Assembly (NCBI RefSeq): GCF_030718085.1
Contig: NZ_JAVAJF010000002.1
Coordinates: 1 to 64,000 of the forward strand
DNA from: Marinobacter sp. MDS2
GTDB lineage: Bacteria; Pseudomonadota; Gammaproteobacteria; Pseudomonadales; Oleiphilaceae
Length of the DNA: 64,000 nucleotides
Direction: 5' to 3'
Shown: positions 17,015 through 30,960 of the stretch, piece after piece
Numbering within the stretch: position 1 is the stretch's first letter
Layout of the letters: each line of letters opens with the position of its first letter
Program-made: the position numbers and the translations under genes
Notes under the pieces: generated by a model
The model's input: only the letters and a program-made list of their open reading frames with translations
Databases searched by the model: none
Told to the model about the DNA's origin: nothing

Positions 17015-18766
17015 GTGGCCAATTTGTCCGCTCGAAGCGAACAGACAAACAGCAGGGTGCAGCGACTGGCGGCAGGCTTGAAAGCCTGGCGCTTTTATTC
17101 TGTGCTCGGTGTTTTTCTGTTGGTGATGCTGGGCATTGGTTGGCGCCTGACCGATTTGCTTGTCGTTGATAATGACTTCCTGCGCCAGCAGGGTGATGTC
17201 CGTACTATTCGAACGGAATCCATTGACGCCCACCGCGGGGTGGTTACAGATCGCCACGGCGAACCGCTGGCGGTGAGCACTCCGGTTCAGACGGTGTGGG
17301 CAAACCCGTCCGAGATCGACCCCGAGCATCCGAAATTAGCGGTGCTGGCCCGGCTGCTGGAGCTTTCTGAAGGCGAGCTGCGCCAGCGCCTTCGTGATTA
17401 TGCCAGCCGAGAGTTTATTTACCTGCGCCGTAAAGTGCAGCCAGCGATGGCGAAAGAGGCTTTGGCGCTGGGGCTGGGCGGCATTTATGCACGTCAGGAA
17501 TATCGTCGCTATTACCCTGCTGGTGAAGTGACTGCGCACGTTGTTGGGTTCACCAACATTGATGAGGACGGCCAGGAAGGTATTGAGCTGGCTTATAACC
17601 AGTGGCTCGAAGGTGAGCCGGGCGCAAAACGGGTTCTGAAGGATCGTCGAGGCCACATCATCAAAGACCTGATGCTGGTGCGAGATGCCCGCCCGGGCAA
17701 AGATCTTGAGCTGAGCATTGACCTCCGGCTCCAGTATCTCGCCTACCGCGAGCTGAAAGCGGTAGTGGAAGCCCATAAGGCGCGCGGCGGTACATTGGTG
17801 ATGCTGGATGTCAGTACGGGAGAAGTGCTGGCGATGGTTAACCAGGGTTCCTATAACCCGAACGACCGGTCTCAGCTGGCGGTCGAGAATCTACGCAATA
17901 AGGCCATTACCGATTTGTTTGAACCCGGCTCCACTATCAAGCCGCTGACGATTGCTGCCGCTTTGGAGTCTGGTGAATACAACGCCAATAGCACCATCGA
18001 TACCTCGCCCGGCTATCGCCGCTTCGGGCGATTCACCATTCGGGATCATCGTAATTACGGTGTGATGGATTTGACCAAGATTATCGTCAAATCAAGCAAC
18101 GTCGGGGTCAGCAAGATCGCGAACGATCTGGGTGGCGATGTTCTGAGTAACTTGTTCTCGCGCATGGGGCTGGGGCAGGCCACTGGAATTGGTTTCCCCG
18201 GCGAAGCCGTTGGTGTGTTGCCCGCCCGTCCGAAATGGCGACCGGTTGAGGAAGCGACTCTGTCATACGGTTATGGCCTGAGCGTCAATGCATTGCAGTT
18301 GGCGCAAGCCTACATGGTGCTGGCCAATGGCGGCTTACGGTATCCGGTCAGCCTATTGAAGCAAGAGCAGCGGCCGCAGGGGCAGCGGGTTCTAAGTGAA
18401 AAAGTCACCTACGAAGTCCGGCAGATGTTGAAAGATGCGGTAGCAAAAGGAACGGGGGGCAGAGCTCAGCCCGGCTTGTACGCGGCTGGCGGCAAAACCG
18501 GAACTGTCCACCTGGTTGGCGCCAACGGTTACGAAGACAGCATGTATAAAGCCATTTTTGCGGGCATGGCACCGATTGACGATCCGAAAATCGTCACGGT
18601 GGTGGCGGTAGATGCGCCCCAGTCGGGCGAGTATTACGGTGGTGAAGTGGCTGCACCGGTGTTCGCTCGGGTCATGGGCGATGCGTTGCGGTTGTTGAAT
18701 GTGAAGCCGGAATTGGAAGTTTCCGAGGTCGGGCGCGCCGCTATTGCGTCAGGGGATAGGGGGTAA
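17015..18766 (+). CDS. ftsI: Peptidoglycan D,D-transpeptidase FtsI (PBP3)
   Basis: Class B penicillin-binding protein that cross-links septal peptidoglycan with FtsW. After a cytoplasmic tail and a transmembrane anchor (about 32-52) come the pedestal domain and the transpeptidase domain, with active-site STIK (in FEPGSTIKP), SSN (VKSSNVG) and KTGT (GGKTGTVH). The length is 583 residues. The start is uncertain: GTG at 17015 has no clear Shine-Dalgarno, while TTG at 17024 has AAGGTGG six bases upstream. It is followed by murE after 2 bp. Confidence 0.96.
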   Translation: MANLSARSEQTNSRVQRLAAGLKAWRFYSVLGVFLLVMLGIGWRLTDLLVVDNDFLRQQGDVRTIRTESIDAHRGVVTDRHGEPLAVSTPVQTVWANPSEIDPEHPKLAVLARLLELSEGELRQRLRDYASREFIYLRRKVQPAMAKEALALGLGGIYARQEYRRYYPAGEVTAHVVGFTNIDEDGQEGIELAYNQWLEGEPGAKRVLKDRRGHIIKDLMLVRDARPGKDLELSIDLRLQYLAYRELKAVVEAHKARGGTLVMLDVSTGEVLAMVNQGSYNPNDRSQLAVENLRNKAITDLFEPGSTIKPLTIAAALESGEYNANSTIDTSPGYRRFGRFTIRDHRNYGVMDLTKIIVKSSNVGVSKIANDLGGDVLSNLFSRMGLGQATGIGFPGEAVGVLPARPKWRPVEEATLSYGYGLSVNALQLAQAYMVLANGGLRYPVSLLKQEQRPQGQRVLSEKVTYEVRQMLKDAVAKGTGGRAQPGLYAAGGKTGTVHLVGANGYEDSMYKAIFAGMAPIDDPKIVTVVAVDAPQSGEYYGGEVAAPVFARVMGDALRLLNVKPELEVSEVGRAAIASGDRG

Positions 18767-18768
18767 CC

Positions 18769-20253
18769 ATGTGCATCACGTCGATCAGTACCCTTTTGCA
18801 AGGCATTGTTGAAGTGCCTTCGGTGTTCGATGTCACCATCCATGGCCTGCAAACGGACAGTCGCAACATCACGTCAGGCGATGCATTTATTGCCTTGTCG
18901 GGGGCTGCTACCCCAGCCGATGCTTATCTTGATCAGGCGATCTCGGCTGGCGCCACTGCGGTGTTACTGGAAACGGCCATCCCGAAAGAGTGTCACGAAC
19001 GTCATGGCGCGTTGATTGTCCCGATTGTCGGCCTTCGCGATCAGATGGGGCGAATCGCCACCCGATTCTTTGAGCATCCCTCAAGGCATTTGCGGGTTGT
19101 TGGTGTCACTGGCACCAATGGGAAAACGTCGGTGACACAATACATCTCGGCTTTGCTGAAAGAGGCGGGCACGCCCTGCGGCGTGCTTGGCACTTTGGGT
19201 TATGGCATGCCCGGAAATTTGCAGCCAGCCACCCATACCACTCCGGATGTGGTTCAGGTGAATCGCGTGCTGCACCAGATTCGCCGGGACGGCGGTCGCG
19301 CTGCGGTTATGGAAGTGTCTTCCCATGCGTTGGCGCAGGGGCGGATTAACAAGGTTGCGATGACCGGGGCGGTATTTACCAACCTGACCCGGGATCATCT
19401 GGATTATCACGGCACCATGGAAGCCTATGGCGAGGCGAAGGCCCGCTTGTTCCGCCGTGAAGAGTTGCACTTTTCTGTGATCAACTTCGATGACCCGTTC
19501 GGGCGTCAGTTGTATGAACAGACGGAAGGCTTGTGCGACCGTGTCCGTTACAGCTTGCATGAAGCCCAAACCGAACTGTGGCTGAAAGAATTTACCCCGA
19601 CCGCAACGGGCTTTCACGCACTGGTCGATGGTCTGTGGGGAGAGTTTGAGTTGGATGTACCTCTGCTGGGCAGCTTCAACGCGAGCAATGTTTTGGCTGC
19701 GATGGCGACGGTGCTAACGCTGGGTGTTCCATTGGACCGAGCCGTTGATGCCTGCTCCCGGCTGGTACCTCCTCAAGGACGGTTGGAGAAGTACCTGGGC
19801 GCAGACGGTCGCTGTGTGGTGGTTGATTACGCACATACACCCGATGCGCTGGCAAATGCGTTAGCGGCTCTGCGCCCGCACGCGAAAGGTAAGCTGATCT
19901 GCGTGTTTGGTTGCGGCGGTGATCGTGATCCCGGTAAGCGCTCTGAGATGGCCACTGAAGCAGAAAAAGGTGCCGATGTGGTGATCGTGACCGATGACAA
20001 CCCAAGGTCAGAGGCCCCGGCACAAATCGTCAGGGATATCGAGAAAGGTTTCTCTGAAGAAGGCCAGTATCAGATCGTTCATGATCGCGCGACCGCCATC
20101 GCAGAGGCCGTTGCCATGGCTGGTCCGAAAGACTTGGTGCTGATTGCCGGAAAAGGTCACGAAACCTGGCAGGAAGTGGCGGGCCAGAAATTACCATTCA
20201 GTGATGCCGAGCAGGTGCAGAATCAGTTGCGCCTGAATGGAGGTGTGGCATGA
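18769..20253 (+). CDS. murE: UDP-MurNAc-tripeptide ligase (meso-diaminopimelate adding)
   Basis: Adds the third residue to the UDP-MurNAc dipeptide. The P-loop GTNGKTS is near residue 113, the central ligase domain has the carbamylated-lysine region ARLFRREELH, and the C-terminal domain carries DNPRSE. The latter motif is diagnostic for meso-DAP specificity, as opposed to lysine, and fits a Gram-negative wall. The length is 494 residues. It has GGGGGT before the ATG and a 4-bp overlap with murF. Confidence 0.96.
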   Translation: MCITSISTLLQGIVEVPSVFDVTIHGLQTDSRNITSGDAFIALSGAATPADAYLDQAISAGATAVLLETAIPKECHERHGALIVPIVGLRDQMGRIATRFFEHPSRHLRVVGVTGTNGKTSVTQYISALLKEAGTPCGVLGTLGYGMPGNLQPATHTTPDVVQVNRVLHQIRRDGGRAAVMEVSSHALAQGRINKVAMTGAVFTNLTRDHLDYHGTMEAYGEAKARLFRREELHFSVINFDDPFGRQLYEQTEGLCDRVRYSLHEAQTELWLKEFTPTATGFHALVDGLWGEFELDVPLLGSFNASNVLAAMATVLTLGVPLDRAVDACSRLVPPQGRLEKYLGADGRCVVVDYAHTPDALANALAALRPHAKGKLICVFGCGGDRDPGKRSEMATEAEKGADVVIVTDDNPRSEAPAQIVRDIEKGFSEEGQYQIVHDRATAIAEAVAMAGPKDLVLIAGKGHETWQEVAGQKLPFSDAEQVQNQLRLNGGVA

Positions 20254-21647
20254 TGCGCGCCTTTTCGCTGGCAGAAGCCAAATCCTGGCTAGACGCATCG
20301 CTGGCGGGCAAGCCGGTGAACGCGGAAGAGATTTGGTTCAAAGGCGTGTCCACCGATACCCGCGCTGTTGGCGAGGGGCAGTTGTTTGTGGCCCTGCGCG
20401 GTGAGCGTTTCGATGGCCATGAATTTCTGGAACAGGCCCGCTCGCAGGGGGCTGTCGCTGCCGTGGTTGATACTGCAGACGATACGATTTCGTTCCCGCA
20501 ACTGGTGGTCAATGACACGGTGAATGCGCTTGCTGCTTTGGCGGCGGGGAACCGCAACGAAAGCAACGCGCAGCTGGTGGCCATTACCGGTAGCAGCGGC
20601 AAGACCACGGTTCGTCAATTGACGGCTTCCATTCTCGAACAGATGGGGAAGGCGCTGGCCACTGAGGGCAATCTGAATAACCACATCGGTGTGCCGCTAA
20701 CGATGTTCCGGTTGTCCCCGGAACACCAGTACGGCGCCGTTGAGCTGGGTGCGAGTGGCTTGGGTGAAATCGCCCACACGGTGGCGATCGTGCGCCCGCA
20801 AGTGGCGATTCTGACCAATGCCGGTCAGGCGCATCTCGAAGGCTTTGGTAGTTACCAGAACATCATCAAAGCCAAAGGTGAAATCATTGATGGCGTCGCC
20901 GAGCAGGGTCTGGTTGTGCTCAACCGAGACGATCCTGCGTTTGATCAGTGGCTCGAGCGGGCCGGCGAGCGTCGGGTGGTGAGTGTTTCCCGGATGAGCC
21001 ATCCGGAGGCGGACTATAGGGCTGAGGCGCAGGTTGGGTCCGATCAAACCATGACGGTCACGGCGGAAGGGCCGAATGGCTGGCGCTGTGCGTTCACTTT
21101 GCCGTTGGTCGGTGAACACAATGTCAGTAACGCTCTGTGCGCCATTGCCGCTTGCCGCGAGTTGGGCGCAACGGACGACCAGCTTGTTCAGGGGTTAAGC
21201 GGTGTGAAGGCGGTTAAAGGGCGCTTGCATGTGTGTGAGCCAGCGCCGGGGTTCACGGTCATTGATGATAGCTACAACGCGAATCCGGCTTCCATGAAAG
21301 CGGCGATCGACGTGCTTTCCGGATACACGGGGCAGCGGGTAGCTGTGCTGGGTGCTATGGCCGAGCTGGGTGAGCAGGGCGACGACCTGCATGCCGAGGT
21401 AGGGGCCCACGCCAAAGAAAAAGGTATTGAACGTTTGTTGCTGGTGGGCCCGGGTTGTGAGGGCTACGCCAATGGCTTCGGACAAGGTGCTGAACACTTC
21501 CAGACCCATGAGCAAGCTGTGAATGCCATCGTTGATGGCCGACAGGGTGCCATGGTGGTGCTGGTAAAAGGTTCTCGAAGTTCCGCCATGGATCGCGTGG
21601 TGGAGGGAATGCAGACAAAGGTGAAAAACGCATGCTGCTCTGGCTGA
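20250..21647 (+). CDS. murF: UDP-MurNAc-tripeptide-D-alanyl-D-alanine ligase
   Basis: Completes UDP-MurNAc-pentapeptide by adding D-Ala-D-Ala supplied by DdlB, which is encoded further along in this operon. The 465 residues contain the N-terminal MurF-specific domain, the P-loop [12 protein letters not shown] and the C-terminal ligase domain with [13 protein letters not shown]. Two adjacent ATG codons (20250 and 20253) are possible starts; the first overlaps the murE stop. It overlaps mraY by 16 bp. Confidence 0.96.
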   Translation: MMRAFSLAEAKSWLDASLAGKPVNAEEIWFKGVSTDTRAVGEGQLFVALRGERFDGHEFLEQARSQGAVAAVVDTADDTISFPQLVVNDTVNALAALAAGNRNESNAQLVAITGSSGKTTVRQLTASILEQMGKALATEGNLNNHIGVPLTMFRLSPEHQYGAVELGASGLGEIAHTVAIVRPQVAILTNAGQAHLEGFGSYQNIIKAKGEIIDGVAEQGLVVLNRDDPAFDQWLERAGERRVVSVSRMSHPEADYRAEAQVGSDQTMTVTAEGPNGWRCAFTLPLVGEHNVSNALCAIAACRELGATDDQLVQGLSGVKAVKGRLHVCEPAPGFTVIDDSYNANPASMKAAIDVLSGYTGQRVAVLGAMAELGEQGDDLHAEVGAHAKEKGIERLLLVGPGCEGYANGFGQGAEHFQTHEQAVNAIVDGRQGAMVVLVKGSRSSAMDRVVEGMQTKVKNACCSG

Positions 21648-22717
21648 CAGAGGTTTTATCTCAATATTTTTCTGCGCTGACGGTGTTTCAGTACCTGACC
21701 GTGCGCGCTATTTTCGGAGTGCTGACGGCACTGTTGATCTCGCTGATGATCGGTCCGTTGATGATCCGCAAACTCAGCCAGTACCAGATCGGGCAGGCGG
21801 TTCGGGATGACGGTCCTCAGACCCATCTGAGCAAGGCCGGCACACCCACCATGGGTGGTGCGTTGATTCTAGTGGCAATTGCCATTTCAACGTTGCTATG
21901 GGCCGACCTGAGTAATCGCTATGTCTGGACCGTGCTGTTGGTCACCATTTTGTTCGGTGCAATCGGCTGGGTGGATGACTATCGCAAGGTCGTTGAGCGC
22001 AACCCCCGTGGTTTGCCGGGTCGGTGGAAATATTTCTGGCAATCGGTGATTGGAGCGGCGGCTGCCGTGGTTCTGTATGCCACATCGACCTTGCCGCAGG
22101 AAACGTCGTTGTATTTGCCGTTTCTGAAAAATGTGTCCCTCACCCTGGGGCCAGTACTGTTCATCCTGCTGACCTACTTCGTCATTGTCGGCAGCAGCAA
22201 CGCGGTGAACCTGACCGACGGTCTCGATGGGTTGGCCATTATGCCCACCGTGATGGTTGCCGGTGCGCTTGCTATCTTCGCTTACGTGTCCGGGCACGCA
22301 CAATTTGCCAATTACCTGTTGATCCCGCATCTCCCGGGTACCGGTGAGCTGATCGTGTTCTGTTGCGCTCTGGTAGGCGCAGGGCTCGGGTTCTTGTGGT
22401 TCAACACCTATCCCGCCCAGGTATTTATGGGGGATGTGGGCGCACTGGCACTGGGAGCCGCTTTGGGTGTGGTTGCGGTGATTGTTCGCCAAGAGATTGT
22501 TTTGTTCATCATGGGGGGCGTGTTTGTTATGGAAACTGTGTCGGTGATTCTCCAGGTGGCTTCGTTCCGCCTGACCGGACGCCGGATTTTCCGTATGGCC
22601 CCTTTGCATCACCATTTTGAGCTCAAAGGTTGGCCGGAACCTCGAGTCATCGTGCGGTTCTGGGTTATTACCGTGGTTCTTGTACTGATTGGCCTGGCCA
22701 GTCTGAAACTCCGATAG
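21632..22717 (+). CDS. mraY: Phospho-MurNAc-pentapeptide transferase MraY
   Basis: Polytopic inner-membrane enzyme (about 10 transmembrane helices) that transfers phospho-MurNAc-pentapeptide to undecaprenyl phosphate, giving lipid I. Signature regions are [11 protein letters not shown] with the preceding THLSKA, the DD pair in [22 protein letters not shown], and the metal-binding [11 protein letters not shown] loop near the C terminus. The length is 361 residues, nearly the E. coli value. It starts inside the end of murF, with AAGGTG upstream. Confidence 0.97.
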   Translation: MLLWLTEVLSQYFSALTVFQYLTVRAIFGVLTALLISLMIGPLMIRKLSQYQIGQAVRDDGPQTHLSKAGTPTMGGALILVAIAISTLLWADLSNRYVWTVLLVTILFGAIGWVDDYRKVVERNPRGLPGRWKYFWQSVIGAAAAVVLYATSTLPQETSLYLPFLKNVSLTLGPVLFILLTYFVIVGSSNAVNLTDGLDGLAIMPTVMVAGALAIFAYVSGHAQFANYLLIPHLPGTGELIVFCCALVGAGLGFLWFNTYPAQVFMGDVGALALGAALGVVAVIVRQEIVLFIMGGVFVMETVSVILQVASFRLTGRRIFRMAPLHHHFELKGWPEPRVIVRFWVITVVLVLIGLASLKLR

Positions 22718-22732
22718 GAAAGTAACGTCGCT

Positions 22733-24073
22733 ATGAGTGTCATTGTTTCGGATCGTCGCACATTGATCGTAGGGCTCGGTAAGACCGGGCTCTCGTGCGT
22801 GCGCTATTTGTCCGGGCAGGGCCGATCGGTGACGGTGGCTGACAGCCGTACAAATCCACCGGGGCTGGAAGAGTTGCACGAGGGCTGGCCAGAAGTGCCG
22901 GTGCACCTCGGAGAGTTTGATCCCGAATTATTCGCCGGTTTCAGCGAGTTGGTTGTGAGTCCGGGCATCAGCATTGCCGAGCCGGCCATCGAGGCCGCTG
23001 CGAAGAAAGGTGCGCTGATTCGCGGTGACGTCGATCTGTTTGCCGAGGCAGCCGATGCGCCTGTCGTTGCCATTACCGGGTCTAACGGGAAAACCACCGT
23101 GACCACCCTGTTGGGCGAGATGGCGAAAGCCGCCGGGCTCAAGGTGCAGGTGGGCGGCAACATTGGCACGCCGGCCCTGGATCTGCTCGGCAAAGGCGCG
23201 GATCTCTATATTCTGGAAGTGTCGAGCTTCCAGTTGGAAACCACCGATGCGCTCAACGCTGTGGCGGCTACCGTGTTGAACGTCAGCGATGACCACATGG
23301 ATCGCTACCCCGACAAAATGGCGTATTTCCAAGCCAAACAAAGGGTATATCGCGGTTGTAAGCACGCCATTGTGAATCTCGATGATGCTCTGAGCACTCC
23401 CATGGCGCGGGATAACCTGCGATTCCTGTGTTTTGGTTTCAATCGGGTTAACCCCGACACCTTCAGTACCCGGGATGATGACCAGGGAACCTGGATTACC
23501 TTTGGCTTCGACAACTTGTTACTGGCCAGCGAATTGAACCTGATGGGGCGCCATAACATCAGCAATGTCATGGCTGCCTTGGCACTTGGCCACGCCGCCG
23601 GTTTGCCGATGCCCGTGATGCTGGATGTGGCTCGAGAGTTTCGTGGTTTGCCACACCGCTGCGAGTTTGTCCGTAAGCTGGATGGGGTGGATTACATCAA
23701 CGATTCCAAAGGCACCAATGTCGGCGCAACTGTTGCCGCGATCGAAAGTTTGGCGCCGGATCAGGGCAAGGTGGTTCTGATTGTGGGAGGCGACGGCAAA
23801 GGCGCTGATTTCGGCCCCTTGGCCGCGCCGGTTATCGCGTGTTGTCGCGCGGTCGTGTTGATTGGCCGGGATGCCGGTGCAATTGCCGACGTGCTGGGGC
23901 CGGGCGTTGAGAAGATCTCGGCTGACTCCCTGAAGCAAGCGGTCGGTAAAGCTCGGGACGTGGCCTGCGTGGGCGATCGGGTGTTGTTGTCACCGGCCTG
24001 CGCCAGTTTCGATATGTTCAAAGACTACAACGACCGCGGAGATCAGTTCCGCGAGTTGGTGGAGGCGCTGTGA
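22733..24073 (+). CDS. murD: UDP-MurNAc-L-alanine:D-glutamate ligase
   Basis: Adds D-glutamate to UDP-MurNAc-L-Ala. The N-terminal Rossmann-like UDP-binding domain begins TLIVGLGKTGLS, the P-loop is ITGSNGKTT, and the C-terminal domain has YINDSKGTNVGAT and the late LLSPACASFDMFKDY, typical of MurD. The length is 446 residues. AGGAAAG precedes the ATG. The end overlaps ftsW (TGATG). Confidence 0.96.
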   Translation: MSVIVSDRRTLIVGLGKTGLSCVRYLSGQGRSVTVADSRTNPPGLEELHEGWPEVPVHLGEFDPELFAGFSELVVSPGISIAEPAIEAAAKKGALIRGDVDLFAEAADAPVVAITGSNGKTTVTTLLGEMAKAAGLKVQVGGNIGTPALDLLGKGADLYILEVSSFQLETTDALNAVAATVLNVSDDHMDRYPDKMAYFQAKQRVYRGCKHAIVNLDDALSTPMARDNLRFLCFGFNRVNPDTFSTRDDDQGTWITFGFDNLLLASELNLMGRHNISNVMAALALGHAAGLPMPVMLDVAREFRGLPHRCEFVRKLDGVDYINDSKGTNVGATVAAIESLAPDQGKVVLIVGGDGKGADFGPLAAPVIACCRAVVLIGRDAGAIADVLGPGVEKISADSLKQAVGKARDVACVGDRVLLSPACASFDMFKDYNDRGDQFRELVEAL

Positions 24074-25272
24074 TGCAGATCGCCGCCAGTATTCCCCAGC
24101 ACCAGGCCAAAGCTTTTCAGTTTCAGCCCCTGCCGGTATTGGTGCTGACATCGGTGGCTTTGCTGGTTATCGGCATGGTGATGATCTCGTCTGCTTCGAT
24201 GGACGTGGCCGCGGCGACGCTGGGTAACAGCTATCACTACGTGGTAAGGCAAGTGATTTTCGCCATGCTCGGGTGTTTGGCTGCCTTGGTAGCGGTGAAT
24301 ATTCCGATTTCCTGGTGGGAGCGCAGTGGCTGGTTACTGCTGGGTGTTGGCTTGTTGGTTCTGGTTTTGGTTTTGACTCCGCTTGGCCGCACGGTAAACG
24401 GGTCAACCCGCTGGATACCTATGGGCGTGTTCAACGTGCAAGTTTCCGAGGTGGCCAAGCTGTGCTTGATCGCCTACCTCTCGGGTTATGTTGTGCGCCG
24501 CCGGGAAGCTTTGCTGAATGATTGGTCCGGCTTCTTCCGGCCATTGATCGTTTTGGGCCTAGCGGTCGGTTTGCTGATGATCGAACCGGATTTCGGTGCC
24601 TCGGTGGTGCTGAGTGCCGCCGCTGCGGGCGTGATTTTCCTGAGCGGCGTTCGGCTTACGCGGTTCTTACCGCTGATTGGCCTGATGGTGGTTGCGGGAA
24701 CCGTGCTGGTGGTCAGTGCCCCATACCGATTGAAGCGGGTCGTAAGCTACCTCGACCCCTGGAAAGATCAGTTTGATAGCGGCTATCAGCTCACCCAATC
24801 GTTGATCGCCTTTGGTCGTGGCGAATGGACCGGCGTGGGGCTGGGCAACTCCGTGCAGAAGCTGTTCTTTTTGCCGGAAGCCCATACCGACTTCATCTTC
24901 GCGATCATTGCCGAAGAATTTGGATTGCTCGGGGCGCTGATCGTGGTGGCCTTGTTTACAGCTTTGGTGGTGAGCGGTTTTGTGATTGGTCGCCGGGCCG
25001 AACGCAGCGGTATGCCGTTTGGCGCTTGTTTCAGCTACGGCTTAACGATGCTGGTCGGGTTACAGGCTGCCATCAACATGTGTGTAACAACCGGCCTTCT
25101 ACCAACCAAAGGCCTCACGCTGCCTTTGGTGAGCTACGGCGGTTCCAGTTTGCTGGTGACGTGTGTGGGCCTTGGCATCATCGCCAGGGTCGAAATGGAA
25201 CGTTTGGATAAAGAGAAAATGGCGGCAGACAAACCTGCCCGGAAAGTTAAAGGAGGCGCGGTTTATGACTAG
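24073..25272 (+). CDS. ftsW: Lipid II polymerase FtsW (SEDS family)
   Basis: Septal peptidoglycan glycosyltransferase working with FtsI. About ten transmembrane helices are visible. SEDS signatures include the segment NGSTRWIPMG, the catalytic Asp region in IEPDFGASVV, and the C-terminal GLLPTKGLTLPLVSYGGSS. The start is taken at ATG 24073 (399 residues); GTG at 24070 is one codon longer. It overlaps murD by one base and murG by 8 bp. Confidence 0.96.
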   Translation: MQIAASIPQHQAKAFQFQPLPVLVLTSVALLVIGMVMISSASMDVAAATLGNSYHYVVRQVIFAMLGCLAALVAVNIPISWWERSGWLLLGVGLLVLVLVLTPLGRTVNGSTRWIPMGVFNVQVSEVAKLCLIAYLSGYVVRRREALLNDWSGFFRPLIVLGLAVGLLMIEPDFGASVVLSAAAAGVIFLSGVRLTRFLPLIGLMVVAGTVLVVSAPYRLKRVVSYLDPWKDQFDSGYQLTQSLIAFGRGEWTGVGLGNSVQKLFFLPEAHTDFIFAIIAEEFGLLGALIVVALFTALVVSGFVIGRRAERSGMPFGACFSYGLTMLVGLQAAINMCVTTGLLPTKGLTLPLVSYGGSSLLVTCVGLGIIARVEMERLDKEKMAADKPARKVKGGAVYD

Positions 25273-26342
25273 TTCCCGTCGCTTCCTGATGATGGCCGGC
25301 GGAACGGGCGGCCATGTATTTCCGGCATTAGCCACGGCTCGCGCCCTGCAAGAGCAAGGCCATGAAGTGCATTGGCTCGGTGCCAAGGGCGGCATGGAAG
25401 AGCGGTTGATTGGAGAAACCGACATTCCGCTTTCGCTGATTCACATTAAGGGCCTGCGAGGAAAGGGCAAGCTGGCATTACTGTTGGCGCCATTCCGTTT
25501 GATGCGAGCGCTCGGTGAAGCCTACACGTTGCTGCGCAAGATCAACCCGGATTGTGTGGTGGGCATGGGTGGTTTTGTCACTGGCCCAGGAGGCGTGGCT
25601 GCCTGGTTACTGCGCAAGCCCTTGATTATTCATGAGCAGAACGCGATTTCGGGCATGACCAACCGCCTGCTAACGCGCTTCGCCAGCATTGTGTTGGAAG
25701 CGTTTCCGGGCAGCTTCGGCAGCAAAACGGTTACCCGTTGCACCGGCAACCCGGTGCGTAAAGATTTGGCAGCGCTGCCAGACCCCGCGCAGAGATTTGA
25801 CGGTAGAGGCACGCCGGTACGAATTCTGGTGGTGGGCGGTAGCTTGGGTGCGCAAGTGTTCAACCAACAGTTGCCTCAGGCGCTAGCGACCATGCCTGAA
25901 AATGAACGACCGGAAGTGCGCCACCAGTGTGGCGAAAAAAACGTTGAGGCCGCGCGCGAAGCTTATGAATCCTCGGGGGTTAACGCCAGCGTTGAGCCGT
26001 TTATCCGCGATATGGCGGAAGCCTATAACTGGGCTGATCTTGTGATTTGTCGGGCTGGCGCCTTGACCGTTTCGGAGTTGTGCGCGGCGGGGGTTGGCGC
26101 TGTGTTGGTGCCGTTCCCACACGCAGTGGACGATCATCAAACCCGCAATGGTCAACACATGGTGAAAGCGGGTGCTGCCATTCTGGTGCCTCAGTCTCAG
26201 CTGACGCCAGAATTGTTGGCCGGCACGCTGAAAGATTTAGCGGGCAACCGCGAACGCATACTGAACATGGCACAGGCCGCTCGTTCGCTGGCGCGCCCTG
26301 ATGCAACGGAGAGAGTTGTGAATTACTGTCTGGAGGCCGCCA

Positions 26343-26350
<8 letters not shown>
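25265..26350 (+). CDS. murG: UDP-GlcNAc:undecaprenyl-PP-MurNAc-pentapeptide GlcNAc transferase
   Basis: GT28 glycosyltransferase that converts lipid I to lipid II on the cytoplasmic face of the membrane. The first glycine-rich loop [15 protein letters not shown] is near the N terminus, [11 protein letters not shown] and [11 protein letters not shown] follow, and the C-domain has [13 protein letters not shown] and [15 protein letters not shown]. The start at 25265 is fixed by AAGGAGG eight bases upstream and gives 361 residues. It overlaps ftsW and murC by 8 bp each. Confidence 0.97.
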
Positions 26351-29590
<3,240 letters not shown>

Positions 29591-29626
29591 TCACGAATAT
29601 TACGAACTTGGGGTTTGGTGAATCAC

Positions 29627-30862
29627 ATGTCATCGGTTGAAACGGAAAACATGATTGTCGGCCTGGATATCGGAACCTCCAAGGTGGTTGCGATCGTCGG
29701 CAAGCGCAAAATGGATGGAACCATTGAAGTCGTCGGAATTGGCTCGCACCCATCTCGCGGGCTCAAGCGCGGAGTGGTGGTGAACATCGAGGTTACCGTG
29801 CAGGCCATTCAGCGGGCGGTGGAAGAAGCCGAACTGATGGCTGGCTGCCGGATCCACTCTGTGTATGCGGGAATTGCCGGAAGCCACATCAAGAGCCTGA
29901 ACTCGCATGGCATTGTTGCAATCCGGGATCGGGAAGTGACCCAGGCGGACATTGATCGGGTGATTGATGCGGCTCAGGCCGTCGCGATACCAGCGGATCA
30001 GAAGGTACTGCATATTCTTCCGCAGGAATTCGTCATCGATAACCAGGAAGGCATCAAAGAGCCCATGGGGATGTCCGGCGTTCGTCTGGAAGCCAAGGTG
30101 CATTTGGTCACTTGTGCGGTCAACGCGGCCCAGAATATCGACAAGTGCGTGAAACGCTGCGGATTGGAAGTGGACGACATCATCCTAGAGCAACTGGCCT
30201 CCAGCCACGCGATCCTGACCGAAGACGAAAAAGAGTTGGGCGTTTGTGTGGTCGATGTGGGCGGCGGCACCACCGACATCGCTGTGTTTACCGGTGGCGC
30301 CATCCGCCATACCGCGGTCATTCCGATCGCCGGTGATCAGGTGACCAATGACATCGCCATGGCCCTGCGCACGCCGACCCAGAACGCGGAAGAAATCAAG
30401 ATCAAATACGCCTGCGCGCTGACCCAGCTTGCAGGCGCTGAAGACACCATCAAAGTGCCCAGCGTTGGTGACCGGGCACCGCGGGATCTGTCCCGGCAGG
30501 CCTTGGCGGAGGTCGTGGAGCCTCGCTACGAAGAACTGTTCACGTTGGTGCAGTCAGAATTACGCCGCTCGGGATTCGAAGAGATGATTCCGGCAGGCAT
30601 CGTTATCACCGGCGGCTCCTCCACCATGGAAGGGGTGGTAGAGCTGGCCGAAGAGATCTTCCACATGCCGGTAAGACTGGCCTGTCCGCAGGCGGTCTCC
30701 GGCATGACGGAGGTGGTCAACAATCCGATTTACGCCACCGGCGTTGGCTTGTTGATTCATGGTTTCCGGCAAATGGACCTTGGCCGGACACCGGTGCTCA
30801 AAGCTGAGGATGCTCCCTCATTGATTGAGCGCATGAAAGCCTGGTTTACCGGTCAGTTCTGA
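29627..30862 (+). CDS. ftsA: Cell division protein FtsA
   Basis: Actin-like ATPase that tethers FtsZ to the membrane through a C-terminal amphipathic helix. The ATP-binding segments NMIVGLDIGTSKVVAIVG (phosphate 1) and VVDVGGGTTDIAVF (phosphate 2) are clear, and the C terminus SLIERMKAWFTGQF fits the membrane-targeting helix. The start is chosen at ATG 29627, with GGTGA five bases upstream (411 residues); TTG 29615 and GTG 29618 are in-frame alternatives. Lies 36 bp after ftsQ. Confidence 0.96.
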   Translation: MSSVETENMIVGLDIGTSKVVAIVGKRKMDGTIEVVGIGSHPSRGLKRGVVVNIEVTVQAIQRAVEEAELMAGCRIHSVYAGIAGSHIKSLNSHGIVAIRDREVTQADIDRVIDAAQAVAIPADQKVLHILPQEFVIDNQEGIKEPMGMSGVRLEAKVHLVTCAVNAAQNIDKCVKRCGLEVDDIILEQLASSHAILTEDEKELGVCVVDVGGGTTDIAVFTGGAIRHTAVIPIAGDQVTNDIAMALRTPTQNAEEIKIKYACALTQLAGAEDTIKVPSVGDRAPRDLSRQALAEVVEPRYEELFTLVQSELRRSGFEEMIPAGIVITGGSSTMEGVVELAEEIFHMPVRLACPQAVSGMTEVVNNPIYATGVGLLIHGFRQMDLGRTPVLKAEDAPSLIERMKAWFTGQF

Positions 30863-30960
30863 CGGTGATCAGGGGCAGTACACGAAGGTTTCTCGAAAAC
30901 ACATAACGAATGCAATAACTGGTCTGGATAGACCGGAAACAGCACGAAGGAGTAGGGGAT

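Noticed and set aside
21896..22906. A 336-residue minus-strand frame, very rich in His, Gln and Asn
   Set aside because: It is antisense to mraY and murD. The odd composition is what hydrophobic codons give when read on the opposite strand.
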